Shown here: one piece after another, positions 50,810 through 62,622 of the stretch
Layout of the letters: each line of letters starts with the position of its first letter
How positions within the stretch are numbered: the first letter of the stretch is position 1
Assembly: GCA_902729315.2 (NCBI GenBank)
Contig: LR746269.1
Location: 3,544,001 to 3,608,000 of the forward strand
Reading direction: 5' to 3'
From: Spirodela intermedia
Lineage: Eukaryota > Streptophyta > Magnoliopsida > Alismatales > Araceae
DNA: 64,000 nt
Translations under genes and position numbers: made by a program
Notes under the pieces: model-generated
Told to the model about the DNA's origin: nothing
Seen by the model: the letters and a program-made list of their open reading frames with translations, nothing else
The model's database searches: none

Positions 50810-51330
50810 TCAACAATCAGTCGTAAACATAAATCATCAATAATCATATAGTTTTGAATTCACATAGCAACACATTGAACTAAGAATTTCAAGTAATTCA
50901 GAACTTTATAAAAATTTTAAACAAATTTTGAGTTTAGAAATGAGAAATATCATTAAGTTACATACCTCATTTCTGCTACATATTCCAATCTCTTTTAAGA
51001 TTATTGAAATTTCTATACCAAAAGCTTAATACAAATCATTTCTATTCACATGTCTCTAATAAAATATAAATGATATCTCTATGTTTTTCCCAAGAGTGAA
51101 AGATTGAATTCTTACATAGATTAAAGACGCTTGTTTTATCACACCTAATGGAGATGTTCTTTCAGTCAATTTCGCAATCACTTACTTAGAATTTGACCTA
51201 TAAAACCTAGATGTAACATAATTTGATGGTTTTATATTCAGGTTTAACATTGGATAATCCAATTTTGCTTACTTCTTAAGTACCCATGAAATGAAGCATC
51301 TTCTTACCATTAAAAAGTGTAATTAATAGC
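50810..51330. repeat. Diverged dispersed repeat, copy 2
   Basis: This is the partner of 46290-46800, in the same orientation, with landmarks TACCTCATTTCTGCTACATA, CAAGAGTGAAAGATTGAATT, TATCACACCTAATG and GAAGCATCTTCTTACCATTA in matching order. Confidence 0.5.
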
Positions 51331-52199
51331 TCTCATATAGGATATCTAAACCTTTAAGATTCTTGTCATATTAGTTCCCAGCTGTTCAAATTTTTAGTTA
51401 ACTTTAAAATTTAAAATTTGAGATCTCTATCATCTCAATAACCTTATTGTGATCGCGTTTAAACATTTGTAAGCAAATTTGAGTGATCTTCCCTAAAAGG
51501 TCAAATGACAAGAAGATAATGAGTCAAAGATTTAAAAATTAAGGTTTATTGCATCTTCCTCAACCTTATTAAAGTGAAACCACCACCATCATTCTAAAAG
51601 AGGACAAGAAAATTAATTTGAAAATTTTCATCCTTTTTATCAAATTTTTAAATGCACTCCAAGTAAACACCTTCCTCTAAAAATAACCCACTATGAAATT
51701 TTCATTATTTTTCTATGCATGAACTTGTGGTTAAATCTTGATTTAATCATTTTAGGAAACTGAACCTTGTAATCAACTATTAGCTTGCTGAAGCTATTAA
51801 TCTAGAAAAAAATATAACATGAAATTCAACATGAGTTGAGCCTAGTAATAAATGGTTAGTCTAGTACAGCCCAATAACATGGATATTGTTAGAGAGTAGA
51901 CATCGGTAGGCAGTGGAACCACTTTGAAAAATCCTAGATTGCTTTAGATTTAGAACCCTAAAAGCCATATAATTAAGATCAAACAAATAAGATTAAATAT
52001 CTTAGGAGTTGTCAACCTAAGTAACATAATTAGGATTTCATTAACTCAACCCCCGTTCTGGATTTAAGCCTAGCCTAAAACTAACATTTTTTTTATTATT
52101 TAGTGACTATTGAATAACTTCATTATCATAAAAATTACAAACTGACTATTTAGCTTTTTATATATAAAGAAGTATTTTCTCACATTTATTGGGTTTTGG

Positions 52200-52640
52200 C
52201 CACACAGGGACTCAGAAGAGGGGTTAAATTGGTCAAATCTAATATTTTTCTTTGATTAACTTTTTACTACTCTCAACTTTGCATTAAATCTTAATGTCCT
52301 CACTTTATGTGATCTACAATTATAAAACATTTATATTCTTATACTAGTTCGGCCTCTTACCAATATCCACCTTTCAAGAACAATATTTTTTCTTGATTTC
52401 ACCAAGATTAAATGTCACAATCAGAATTATTGATTACTAGGTTCACCTCCCTTCAAGGTTCATGACTCTAGGAAGCCAAATTTATTAATGGGACAACTCC
52501 CTTGAAATTTCTCTCAAAGGTTTCATTCTAGATTCATGATTCTAAGAGGCCAAGTTGATATTAATAAGGACATCTCTCACTCATGATAAATAAAAATTTG
52601 ATATCACTGTGAGATTGTTTCAGAGATGGATGCAGACTTG
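52200..52640. repeat. LTR-like fragment related to 18230-18500 and 22190-22270
   Basis: It contains GAAGAGGGGTTAAATTGG, TTATACTAGTTCGGCCTC, CTTTCAAGAACAA and AGATTCATGATTCTAAGAGG, an arrangement seen in copia LTRs of the type that starts an AGAGGGGGTGAATTG block. Parts recur at 18230-18500 and 22190-22270. Confidence 0.4.
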
Positions 52641-53669
52641 TGGTTAATCTATTGTTCTGAAAAAGAGGATGATACTATAGACGATTTAATTTAACCTTTT
52701 TAAGTAGAGATTTTAGTTGAAGATGAAATACATTCTCCCTTTGATCTAGTGGAGGATGGTTGCTAAATGTTTGAATACTTCTCCACTTGATGCTTTCACC
52801 TATTTTGATAAGTCAACAAATACCTCATTATTTTCCTCATATTTTTTCTACATAAAAGAACTCAATGCTCAAGGACATAAAGGTCTTAGGGATAATTATT
52901 TATCTCTAATTAGCCATTGGAAAGCTGCTGTACTTATAATGAAATCATACTTAAAATCATTTTTTATTTTCCAAGATCTCAAAATGGTTATAATATAGAA
53001 ATGATTTTAAATTGAAATAGTTGACAAACTAATATAACTTACCTTTATAGGTTTGGATACCCTTTTTTTTTTTTTTTTTTTTTTAAGAAGAAATTTGATT
53101 GAGTGATAAAAGTTTGACCTCATTCCGAGGTTACATAAGTGGGATCTCATTCGCACAAGGGGCGAGGATGACATGAAGAATGAAAGACCTCTTTTGAAGA
53201 GGGGATGTGATGATACTGGAGATAGGCTCCAAGGCGTTCATCATATTTGAGGAAGGTGATTGATTTGCATTGGGTTGAACTTTGAGTTCATGAAAGTTGG
53301 AAGATCTGCTCAACAGGAGTAGGACGAGAGCTCCATGTTGTGCGCCATGCAATGTTCCTGTAAGACAAGAGTTTGCTGCAGTAAGTGATTCTAAGAGATA
53401 AATAAATTGATATAAAGTGGTGAGAAAAGAGTGATTAGGGCAGTGAGGAGGATAGAACTATGCTGAAGCATGACAATAAGCCCAAATATGAACTTGCCTT
53501 GCTAGTGTTGCACGCGCCTAATCCCTCTGGCCAAGATCTTGTTAGTATCATCAGTTGCCGTACTTCCTCTAAGTAGGTAAGGGACCTTTCACCCCACGAG
53601 GAATGACTTGGTCTCTGGTTCTAACTCTTTTCTTTTCTCTTATTCTCTCTCTCTTCTTTCTCTCTCCTT

Positions 53670-53880
53670 GAGGGCCTCTTCTTTTACCCTCCACTAATGC
53701 CCATTATTTGGTGTACATTAGGCTAGTGATTAAGGGAAGGGAAAAAGGTTGCCCTTTTTTTTTTTTTTTTTTTTTTGGTTTTAGGGCCCTTTCCCTCACC
53801 CTCCACTAATTGTCTATGATGGGCTAGTGATTCCGGGAAAAGAAGTAGGCTGTCTTTTTTTTTTTTTTTTTTTTTTTTTC
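53670..53880 (-). repeat. Tandem 3'-tail units, each ending in poly-T
   Basis: Two units share CCCTCCACTAAT and GGCTAGTGATT and end in GTTGCC(T)n at 53755-53776 and CTGTC(T)n at 53854-53879. On the element's strand each is a poly(A) run followed by a related ~80-base sequence. It is an internal duplication in the LINE 3' part. Confidence 0.7.
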
Positions 53881-54250
53881 CTAGAGAGAGAAAGGGAGGG
53901 AGAAAGAAATAGAGAATCGAGAGAGAGAGAGAGGAGAGAGGGTCAATCCTATGGATATAGATCTTTACCTTCTCATGGGTTCAAGCTGGCTGATGGTACT
54001 AATAAGATCTTGAGAGAGGTGCTAGGTTGCCGATTCACAACTAGTTTGGCAGGTCTGATGTGCTATAGACCTATAGTTCAAAAGTGGGCCGATGCCAACA
54101 TATGCTGATAGTTCTATGTCCTCACTACTTGAGCATGATAGATAGTAGATGTGATGTGATTATGAGGAGAGTAATGATTGGAAGTAATGTACCCGAGTGG
54201 ATTACGATGTGCCTTGTTGTCCGTGTTGTGCTGTATCTCCATTGTGGTCT

Positions 54251-54698
54251 TCAGCGGCCAATAGTAACCACCCCTGATCTCCTCCAAGCAATACGCCACT
54301 GTCGTGGAGAGGCCGGTAGTGGAGTGCGGTGTATGCGTAAAGAGGGTATGCCGAGTCGCTCAAGTCTATGAGCACCTCGGGCTTCCAGGGGCATGTCCTG
54401 CCAAAAAGAGAAGACTGTCCTCCGACGCGATCTGACTCCATGCGCAGCAAGGGCGTCAGCTGTCTGATTCCCTTCTCGGAATTGATGCGTAATAGTTGTG
54501 ATGCGTCCTCGACATCGCATGATGTCTGCCCAGATATTCTTGAGCCTCCAATGAGGACAAGAGTCTGCACGTAACATGTCCACTAACACTTTGGAATCAG
54601 ATTCTAAGACAATGTTAGTAATATTTTGCTCCTCACAAAGAAACAAACCATCCCGTATTGCCATAGCCTCTGCCACAGTATTAGTTTGTATATTATAA
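54251..54698 (-). pseudogene. RNase H-like domain of the LINE, N-terminally truncated
   Basis: The open frame runs from the element's 5' edge: NTVAEAMAIRDGLFLCEEQN, then VLESDSKVLVDMLRAD, WRLKNIWADI and HQFREGNQTADALAAHG. This is the RNase H (RVT_3) domain carried at the C-terminus of plant L1-type ORF2, with the conserved E (AEA), D (ESDS) and the N.TAD.LA block. The first catalytic Asp and all of the reverse transcriptase are absent. About 70 residues after the domain have no function I recognise. Confidence 0.85.
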
Positions 54699-57600
54699 AG
54701 GTTTGGATACCCTTAAGACAAACTAATATGTGGTTCTTTTAAAGCGGAATATATATTTGAATTTATCAATTCAGTCAAGACCCATAAGGATCTAATATCA
54801 TTAAAATAAGATTGATCATATATAAAAGACCAAAATCAAGTGAATATCCTAAATTATTACTTCAATGATTCAAAATATCTAAAATAACTTTCTAAAGTGT
54901 ATTTCTTAATATCTATGAAATCGTGTTTCACAAAATACCTAGTTTGAATTCATTTAATTAGTTAAATTTTAAAATCATTTGAAAGTAATTATCTAACATC
55001 ATAAGAACAAAATAGACTGTCTTTTCATACTCAGATTTTATTTTAAGTGATATCATTAATTCGGACGTGCTAATCATTACATTCTCACTATGATGTATTC
55101 TATAAGTCTTAACATTTTTCATCATAATCTGTAATATGATAATTTTATATGATGAAATCAATCAAATATATAAACTAATATCATTCAAAGATAGTGTATA
55201 TATTTGAATTCTGATACATTCATTGAATGTATAAATCAATCAAATACATTAATGACCATAAGTACATTCAATGAATTCTGATAGGAATATTTAATGATAT
55301 TACATTGAATTATATATTACCACTTTTATGTCCAACCTCATATCAAGTGTATTCGAGATTAGACATAATTCAATCTTTTAATTGATCTTATACATGTTTT
55401 TCATCATCAAAACATCATATATTTGATGCTTTAATAATATTAAGATAGTGCTGAGAAAAAGAGGAAGAACAAGAGAGACAATTTTTACCATCCACCTTCC
55501 TCAAATGCATCTACACCAACCAAGTGCAGTCTTCATTATTTTAAAGCGTTATCAATCTGATGCTACTCGAAATTACAAGGACTCCTTCAAGCTTCTTTGA
55601 CGACACATAAAGAGGAACAACATCCAGCAAGCATTGAGTTATAAGAATGTTAACTTGTTCTATTTTGTGTTTATGGTAGATTTGGATTTAAGGCTAACCT
55701 AGGTTCTTAATCTAGAGGAAATTAATATTAGTTAATCTTTTTAAGCTATCTAGAGCTATGAATCTAGAAGATGAGAGTGGGTCTTACTTGTTTGGCATCC
55801 CATAATTGTGAATCTAGAAGAAAAGAATGGGTTCTCATCTAATTTGTCATCCTATAATTGTGAATCTAGTAGAGCATTCTTAGGTGGAATTTTCAATTGG
55901 ATGTAGCTGTATAATCCAATAAGACTTCAAGGTTTATTCAAGCATAAGTAGTGTAGAACACATGCTAGAGAGTGGAGTTCTGATGACCAAAAAATATAAA
56001 ATAAATTGTGAAACACCCTTACAACAATTTACATCTCAACAGCTCAGGAGTAAAAAAATCTAATACAGAAATAAAATAAATGGAGGCTTTCCAATTCACC
56101 CTACTCTCGGTGATGTCTTATCAAAAAGAACCTAACACAAGGCCTTAGTTCATCTTCACGTTTTTTTTCTTTGTTACTAGCACTCATTAGAGTGCCTTCA
56201 CACATTGAAAAGTTAGAAACTGATTTTCAAGCTAGAAAGATGTGCTTCTTTGATCTTCTAGGCCTTTGAATTATTGAGGAATGTCACGTGAAGTTGCACT
56301 TGTAGAAGATATTGGATGAGATATTGTAGCAAAAATAAAAATGAATTGATTTATCAATGAGACTCTACTTGAAATATCTTCAAACAAGGTTTTTAATAAA
56401 GTTTAATGTTTTGATCATTAGAGTTCAAATCTTTGACATTTGATTGATCAAATATTATTTAGATCGACATGTGGGTCAACTTGTAGAGATTGGATATGTA
56501 GTTAAACTATTAATCTGATGAGTTTATGACAGTTTCATTATCAAAATATTTTTTTCTCTTTCTTTGGATCTTTTGACATATTATAATATGATGCAACTTT
56601 TCAGAGATCTAGTAGCATGTGTTAGACTATTCAAGTGTCTAACATGTTAGATATCTCAAAGATCTACATTTCGCTCTCTTCATATTTGACTTTCCTATTT
56701 TCTAGGTCATAGAAAGGTTGGAACATTCACCCTCTTGTATTTCACTAGTTCAACAACACATGGGTTGACATATTGTCTTTCTCTTGCACATTTCATTGGT
56801 CTTTAGATGGGTAACTACAGTGGCTGACACACTTTTCTCTCTTTGTAACTTTCGTTCTTAAAAGATTATTCTTTTGTTTTCAAACTTTCCTATAATGTCT
56901 TTAGTGATGGTTCTTCACAATATATTGCGCCTGAAAATAGAATGGAACAATTTTTTACCTAAATCTTAGTAAAAAAATAACATATTTACGAAAAAATAAA
57001 AAATATATGATTATTTGTCAACATCAAAGCTGTATCAAAGTTATTTCTAAATACTATTGTTGGATAGAAGAATGCAACCCTTTGCAAGAAATATGATTTT
57101 TGTAATTCATTGATGTCTTAGTGAATAACACTATTGGCCACAAGTATACCCAAGAGTATACTTGCTTATCAAGATGAAGAAAAGACATTATTCACTAAAC
57201 CTTAGGGAACTTAATACTATGTTATCATGGCATTGGAGCCTCAAAATGCTTCTACAACATATTAGAGAACCGTGGCACTCATCTTTATGATATGAGACAC
57301 AACTGCAAAGGGTTTTATATGTGAGTTAGTTATTGACATCCAACGCTATAGACAAAAAGTGCTACAATGTAATATAACTACTGGAATAACAACTGGAAAT
57401 CAGTTCTTGAACTTTGAAAGTCCAAAAATTTTAAGAGAAAATTGTCATATATAACGATTAAACCCTCTAACCTTTTGGGATTCCATATTGTAAATCAACT
57501 TTTTCACGTCTTTTCAATTATCCAACGTGGCTCTGAATCCAAGGAATCTTATGCAATTCCAGGTCTCCTCATTCATGCTCAAACAAGATATATGACAAGA

Positions 57601-57777
57601 TTGTAAGAATCAGTAAGAATCAGCTATCCTTTGTCTCCCACATTTGAGTACCTTATATATTCAAGCAGACCTAATGCTATTAGAATCTTGAGTAATTTCC
57701 CTCCCTTTTTGTAAACTTCTATACTTAGTTGGGATCTTCAGATAAAAATGGATTAAATTTTTTTTTGCTTAAATTAC

Positions 57778-58190
57778 ATGAATTCGTTTGAAATTCTAAT
57801 CGCACGTAGTGAAGGCACTAGAGCAAAGTTTTTTGGTGCTGTCCTTTTATTAAATTGATCATTGCGTGCACCATCTTGGATAACAAAGATAATGGTTTCG
57901 CTGTCAAGAGGCACAACGTCGTGTCTGAGACACTGAACAACTATGTGATCGCCAACGGTAAGGAAAACAGCGTAGTATTCTGCCGAATGAATAGTACTGC
58001 CGGACGTGGGATCCTTTGGGGCGTGGACTACTTAAGTGCGTCATATAGATTCCCTGGGATAAACGAAGACACTAGGACTACGCCCACCATTCGCGGATGC
58101 GTGCCGACTACTGAGTCTGTCCTGCCAGAGGAGGAGTACGCTGTCTGGCACGTGGTGGTTGGAGGATCTAAGGTGTCGTCGCTCTAACGG
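57778..58190 (+). pseudogene. Unrecognised coding-like region, two overlapping frames
   Basis: One frame starts at an ATG at 57778 (MNSFEILIARSEGTRAKFFG) and stops at 57858. From 57855 a second frame stays open to 58187 (110 codons). It reads ACTILDNKDNGFAV, NYVIANGKENSVVFCRM, GRGILWGVDYLSAS and LPEEEYAVWHVVVGGSKVSS. Composition is more balanced than its flanks and the residue pattern looks like a real globular protein. I do not recognise the family. A frameshift near 57850 would make it a broken gene. Alternatively, splicing is involved, since a good donor (CAACG|GTAAGG) lies at 57959. Confidence 0.4.
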
Positions 58191-58439
58191 ATGAGGCCCC
58201 CCGGGGCTGTATCACGTTTCGTAACGTAAGACGACGAAACTACTCAGCCAATAATTGCATATTCAGAGAGATAGCGATTCGACAGCTGCGGTAAGACTAA
58301 GAAGGAGCGAGATAGAGAAATATAGAGACTTTTCTTTTGAACCTACGTATGGTCTTATGTCTCCTGGACCCACCTGAATCTTATTTCTTGGCGAGGCTAA
58401 TGAGGGCTAGTTTGACCGCGGGATAAGATGAAGGATCCA

Positions 58440-58785
58440 AGTACATTCCCTGTACCGGTTGAAGCTTTCCTCCAGACAAATTTCTTCGCTGTTCTTTGCT
58501 TTCTCACTCTCGACGTTATCCCATGGAGTTATCCCGTTCGTTTGAGAGTTATCGTGTCGGCGTCATCTTTGACTCTGAGGGATGTCCGCACCCACCCATA
58601 GGTTCGTTCTCTTCACCCACAGAACTAGTTAAAATTAATCGAGGAAGACGGCAGCGTGAGATGCGCGAATGTGGCTGCTGCGAGGACGAAGGGGCCTGGA
58701 GGGAAGGGGAAGAGGGGTGGGGCGACGGGGGGGTTGGGCTTTCAGGGGCTATGAGCGGGCTGTGCCTTTGGCAAGGTAAGTACTT
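58440..58785 (+). other. GC-rich, first-exon-like region ending in a consensus donor
   Basis: A GC-rich stretch contains an open frame (58496-58846) with MRECGCCEDEGAWREG and a Gly/Trp/Glu-rich run, and reaches a perfect-looking donor TTGGCAAG|GTAAGTACTT near 58776. No downstream exon could be linked and no homology is recognised. It may be a leader exon of an unidentified transcript or simply GC-rich promoter-like DNA. Confidence 0.25.
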
Positions 58786-58849
58786 ACTATGTTCCTTGAT
58801 TCCTTTCGACATGCTGGTAGATGGCGCCTGGGGATACCCTTCGTGAAAT

Positions 58850-61800
58850 GACGTTCGCAAGATGCAACCTACGGCTGACTTTGTCATTCATAAGCGTATT
58901 TGAACGCGCGTTCCTCGTGCCATTGTGCTATAGAGAAGACGCCATTGAAATAATTATCGGGCTGCTCCCTATTTTCTTCTCATGTGCCCACCCACCGGAT
59001 TACATCGCGTCGCTTTCAGCAGAAGATAAGCCATCCAAGATATATTTGTATAATAAAAATAGATAAACAATCTCCGTGCACGCGACTTTAGATGCTCTGG
59101 ACACAATTGACAATTTATTCGGTGTTAATTTCATGCAATTCAAGTATACACCCTGAGTATACTTGAACCCATATTACAACACGAAACGAAGAGCTACTTA
59201 ATTAAATCTCATTACTATTCAATGAACAATCATGCAGTGCCACATGAAGGTGGCTTTTAAATATATTGTCCTTTCTGCAACGTAGAACTAATTGTGTGGA
59301 ATCATATTATATCCGAAATACCATATATGTCATAATCGGTGATCGTTCTGTAGTTAACCTAGTTAAGGATTGTGCGGGGAATGTAGCCCAAGGTGTAAGC
59401 GATATTTTAGTGCATTCAAAGCTCGTCAAATCATAGTTTTGTTCCTGGTGATTCAGTCCCTAGATCAAGTGATCTCAACTTTGTAAATGTTGTTCAAATA
59501 AGACACAGTTTTCCTTTGTATTTTAGATCCGACAATTATTCTACACATTCTTCCCGAGTTGAAATCTACTACTCTCTTTTCCTTGACAACGAGTTGGAAA
59601 CCTTACATCTAATTTTCTCTTCCTCTGTATCCAAAGTTTGTAATATCCTAAACTAGATTGAATAGGAACACATCCTTTTTCCATTTAGTATTCAAGCATG
59701 AACATTTCATATTCGTCGTTCATATTTACTATCTGGTAAGTGCGGGCATTTGGACAATCCAATTATGGCAAACCAGGAGTATTGGGGCTATGTTTCAATT
59801 TAGCATGGCACATTGTACTTGTTGTAAACGAAGTTAGGTAATGGCACGCATGATTCTTTTTCATTAATGAAAAACCTTGTTGTAAGCACTCTCTTTGGCT
59901 CTAATGCTCATAAAGTGTTGGCACTTTCAAAAGATCCTCTAGTCACTTTTATTCTCAATTTTAAACCTTCAGGTTCGATTCTCCTTTTATCTTTGTTGTG
60001 TTTCAAAAGCGCACTGTTGAACAAGGGTCTATTAACTGCAAAATGTTTAGTTAAGACCCCATAAATTTAGCTTGTCACAAGAGGAAGATGGAGAGTAGAA
60101 TAGACTGTGGATGATGAATCATTATAAAATTTACTACATCATGTGCACCTAATTTCTGCATATACCGATTCATATCGGAGTCCAGAGTACATCTTTGGAT
60201 ATGAACCGTCCAAGGGTTGTATGTGTACTGGAAATCTATTTCATTTATTTCAAGAAGCGTAGTCTGTGCTTGACCCTTCATTCTTTAATTGTACCAATTT
60301 TCCCCACTAGAAGGACGGAATCTCCATACCACTTCACTCAATAGGGTAGTACAAAAGGAACTTGTGTTGTACGAAGGATCTCATATCAAAGACACCACTA
60401 CCCGAAATTTGGAGTCTAGCATCACTCAAATACTCTACAAATACACAACGCAATTTCCATTTTTTGGTAAAATTTTGGCTCATAATACGTTTCTTAGATA
60501 ACCATTGATTACTTTTTAACGATAGTGAAGGCCATAGGTGATTTCAAATAGGAATATCAGAATTGAAAAAATGAGGGATTAGTTTCGCCAAAACAAAAAT
60601 AACTCCCTAAGAAAGGAAGGAGATGATTTTAAGGATGAAATTTATCCTTTCAGAAGCATAAATGTTGGTTCTAGTGCTCATTGCTGGAATTGGTTGATAG
60701 AAGAGAGGAAGGGGGTTTGAAATCAAATATGGGAATCAAGTCGGAACTTTTTTGTCAAGGAAACGAAAAGGAACTATCTCCCTATCAGAAAAGAAAATTT
60801 CCCAATATGAAATATTTGCTCAAAAGAAGCAAAAGAGGATTTTTGAAAAGTGTTCATTGTCAAATCTCATTTACCTTGCCCAGTCGTGTGGGATGTACAG
60901 AAGAAAAGGTAATTTTGAACAGAGATATTCCATTGAAAATAATTTTTAAACCCTTGGAAACAGTGTAGATTCCCAACTTACTGATGAAATATCAAGCGGT
61001 GTTTTATAAAGTAGAATCCGTTGTAATAACTTAAGGCAAAATCACATTAAAAGGCAAAATCATTCTTACCATGGTTTCGACAGCAATGATGATGATTTAT
61101 GGATGTTGTTCCTGGTATCCCATTAACATAAACTTCCGAATTATAATATTTTTATTCAAAATGATTGGATTTTCAGCCTAGGAATGGATGGAATGCTACT
61201 AAATTGTACATACCACTTGCCACAATTATGTGATCAATGATTACCAGATCATCTAATTATGTCTTTTCCCATTGTTTCCTTATATCTAGGAGGATTCAGT
61301 TTGGCAAACATAATTTAAATTTTATCTCATAGCTTATCATCCCGTTCATCCACTAGGCAAAGTTTTCTTTAGTCTTTGAAATCGCCTTCATGAGGGGAGA
61401 GTATCCTCTCCAAGCATGCAGTTGTGATCAGTAACTATTTTTGAGAAAGGAGCCTTTGAATGCAAGTGTCCTCTCATTCGAATGTCTAAGAAGCATGCTT
61501 GTATAGAATTTGTGGCCTAAAAAATTAAACCCCAATAATCATTGAACGTAGAAATTTTAGCTAGCAGATTAGACATAATTCTTCAGTTAGATTCAATTTA
61601 TGTCTCCTTCGCGTAAATTAGGCCTAAAATCTTATAGTTCTGCATTAATGTGACATATATCAGGGTTAAAACATTCTCTCAACTTACCGTCCACTGCATA
61701 CACTTTCAAGGCTTTGGAAGACAGCCCTCAAACTCCAACAAAGTCAACATCTTGCCTTCTGGAAGAAAGGATGATGACCCACTTTCTGACCCACAGCTCA

Positions 61801-62500
61801 TATTTCCATGGAGAACTCGAAACGAAACGAAGGCTTAGAAGGTCGGTGAAAAAACCCGCAGGCTAAGCTGGTCGCCAGGGAAGGAAGGGGATGGGAGCCG
61901 GGTGTCTCCTGTGATCTGTGGGAGGCTGAGATCAGAAGACTCCGGCGGACTCCGAGGAGCGGAGCTCAGAGGACTCCGGCAATCCGGCAATGGGAGAAAT
62001 GCCATCCCGGGTGAAGTCCGTGAGCTTGCCGGAGTTTAGAGGATTCCGGTGAGAGGAGGCGAGGGGGTTCAACGATGAGAGTAAGTGGAGAGGGGTGGGT
62101 GCGGCCAGGTCGCCAAGATCTTTAAAAAAGAAAAAAGAAAATATCCGGGGACGGGCTTGACTTAGCGGGAGAGGCGTGCGCTCCTCTTCTACCGGCGTGG
62201 AGATGCCGACGCCGGCCGCCGTTTTAACGGCGTCATCGTCGTCCACGTCACCGCCCGCCCCGACAAGCAACCAGTGCGTGTCGTGGCCTCCCACTCACCG
62301 GATTGGGTGGTCCACCCCCCATTTATGCCATTAATTTAATGTCCAAAGGAGTACAGTCACGCGCTGAAGAAGTTACCGCACAGATTGGGGGAGAACGAGT
62401 GGACGATGACTGCCCCCGATGTCAGGGATAAGAAGGCATTTTCTAAAACGGTGAGTTCCTGCGATATTTTTCCGGTTAGTTATTGAATAATGGCAGTTAA
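58850..62500. other. Intergenic spacer before the RD21-like gene
   Basis: The spacer is mostly AT-rich. Short unassigned open frames lie at 60289-60501 and 60681-60968. From 61840 on the DNA becomes GC-rich and is probably distal promoter of the protease gene. The minus-strand open frame at 61932-62294 there resembles nothing and looks like a composition artefact. Confidence 0.5.
60281..60970 (+). other. Unrecognised coding-like tract, possible organelle DNA
   Basis: Successive short frames on the plus strand (60289-60501, 60600-60719, 60681-60968, 60752-60949) read Lys/Phe/Ser-rich peptides such as YEGSHIKDTTTRNLESS, and two overlapping frames both look coding-like across 60750-60950. The AT-rich, Lys/Ile/Phe-rich style recalls fast-evolving plastid genes. 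I could not match any plastid protein, so this remains open. Confidence 0.25.
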
Positions 62501-62537
62501 TAGGAGTCCCCCTCATTCCTTCCCCGGACGACCGCTC

Positions 62538-62544
62538 TATAAAA
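62538..62544 (+). promoter_or_regulatory. Likely TATA box of the RD21-like gene
   Basis: TATAAAA in GC-rich surroundings lies 79 bases before the ATG at 62623, implying a leader of roughly 50 bases. Confidence 0.65.
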
Positions 62545-62622
62545 TTTCTACAGCTCCCGCGCCGACGGTGGCCCCTTCGTAGATGCCTCCCCATTCCACC
62601 CCCGAGGCCGGAGCAGCGAGAG

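Larger units (their letters stand above)
53065..54698 (-). mobile_element. 5'-truncated LINE (non-LTR retrotransposon)
   Basis: A 1.63-kb insertion is bounded by the 16-bp direct repeat. A poly-T run (53063-53084) at its left end is a poly(A) tail on the minus strand. At its right (5') end the sequence begins mid-way in an RNase H domain, so it was truncated on insertion, as LINE copies usually are. Downstream on the minus strand are a short open frame (53352-53131), two further poly-T runs and CT/GA-rich sequence that should be its 3' untranslated part. Ends and duplication are well preserved, so insertion looks fairly recent. Confidence 0.85.
53049..54714. repeat. 16-bp target-site duplication around the LINE
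   Basis: AGGTTTGGATACCCTT occurs at 53049-53064 and again at 54699-54714, exactly bounding the LINE. The last two Ts on the left merge with the poly-T tract, so the true length is 14-16. Confidence 0.9.
43241..57777. other. Repeat-rich intergenic spacer
   Basis: This is 14.5 kb of mostly AT-rich DNA without an intact host gene. Recognised pieces are listed separately: copia gag remnant, inverted-repeat element, two diverged repeat pairs and a LINE. The remainder (for example 43241-45070, 46010-46290, 46800-48380, 49940-50800, 51330-52200 and 54715-57777) shows no assignable domain. A block near 47750-47950 and another at 57440-57720 have LTR-like texture, but I cannot define ends. Confidence 0.6.

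Noticed and set aside
60281-60970. Plastid rpoC2 fragment
   Set aside because: The reading style prompted the idea, but none of the conserved rpoC2 blocks I remember could be aligned, so the name was not used.
61932-62294. Minus-strand frame of 120 codons upstream of the protease gene
   Set aside because: GC-rich promoter-like DNA, no motif, no splice or start context that convinces.
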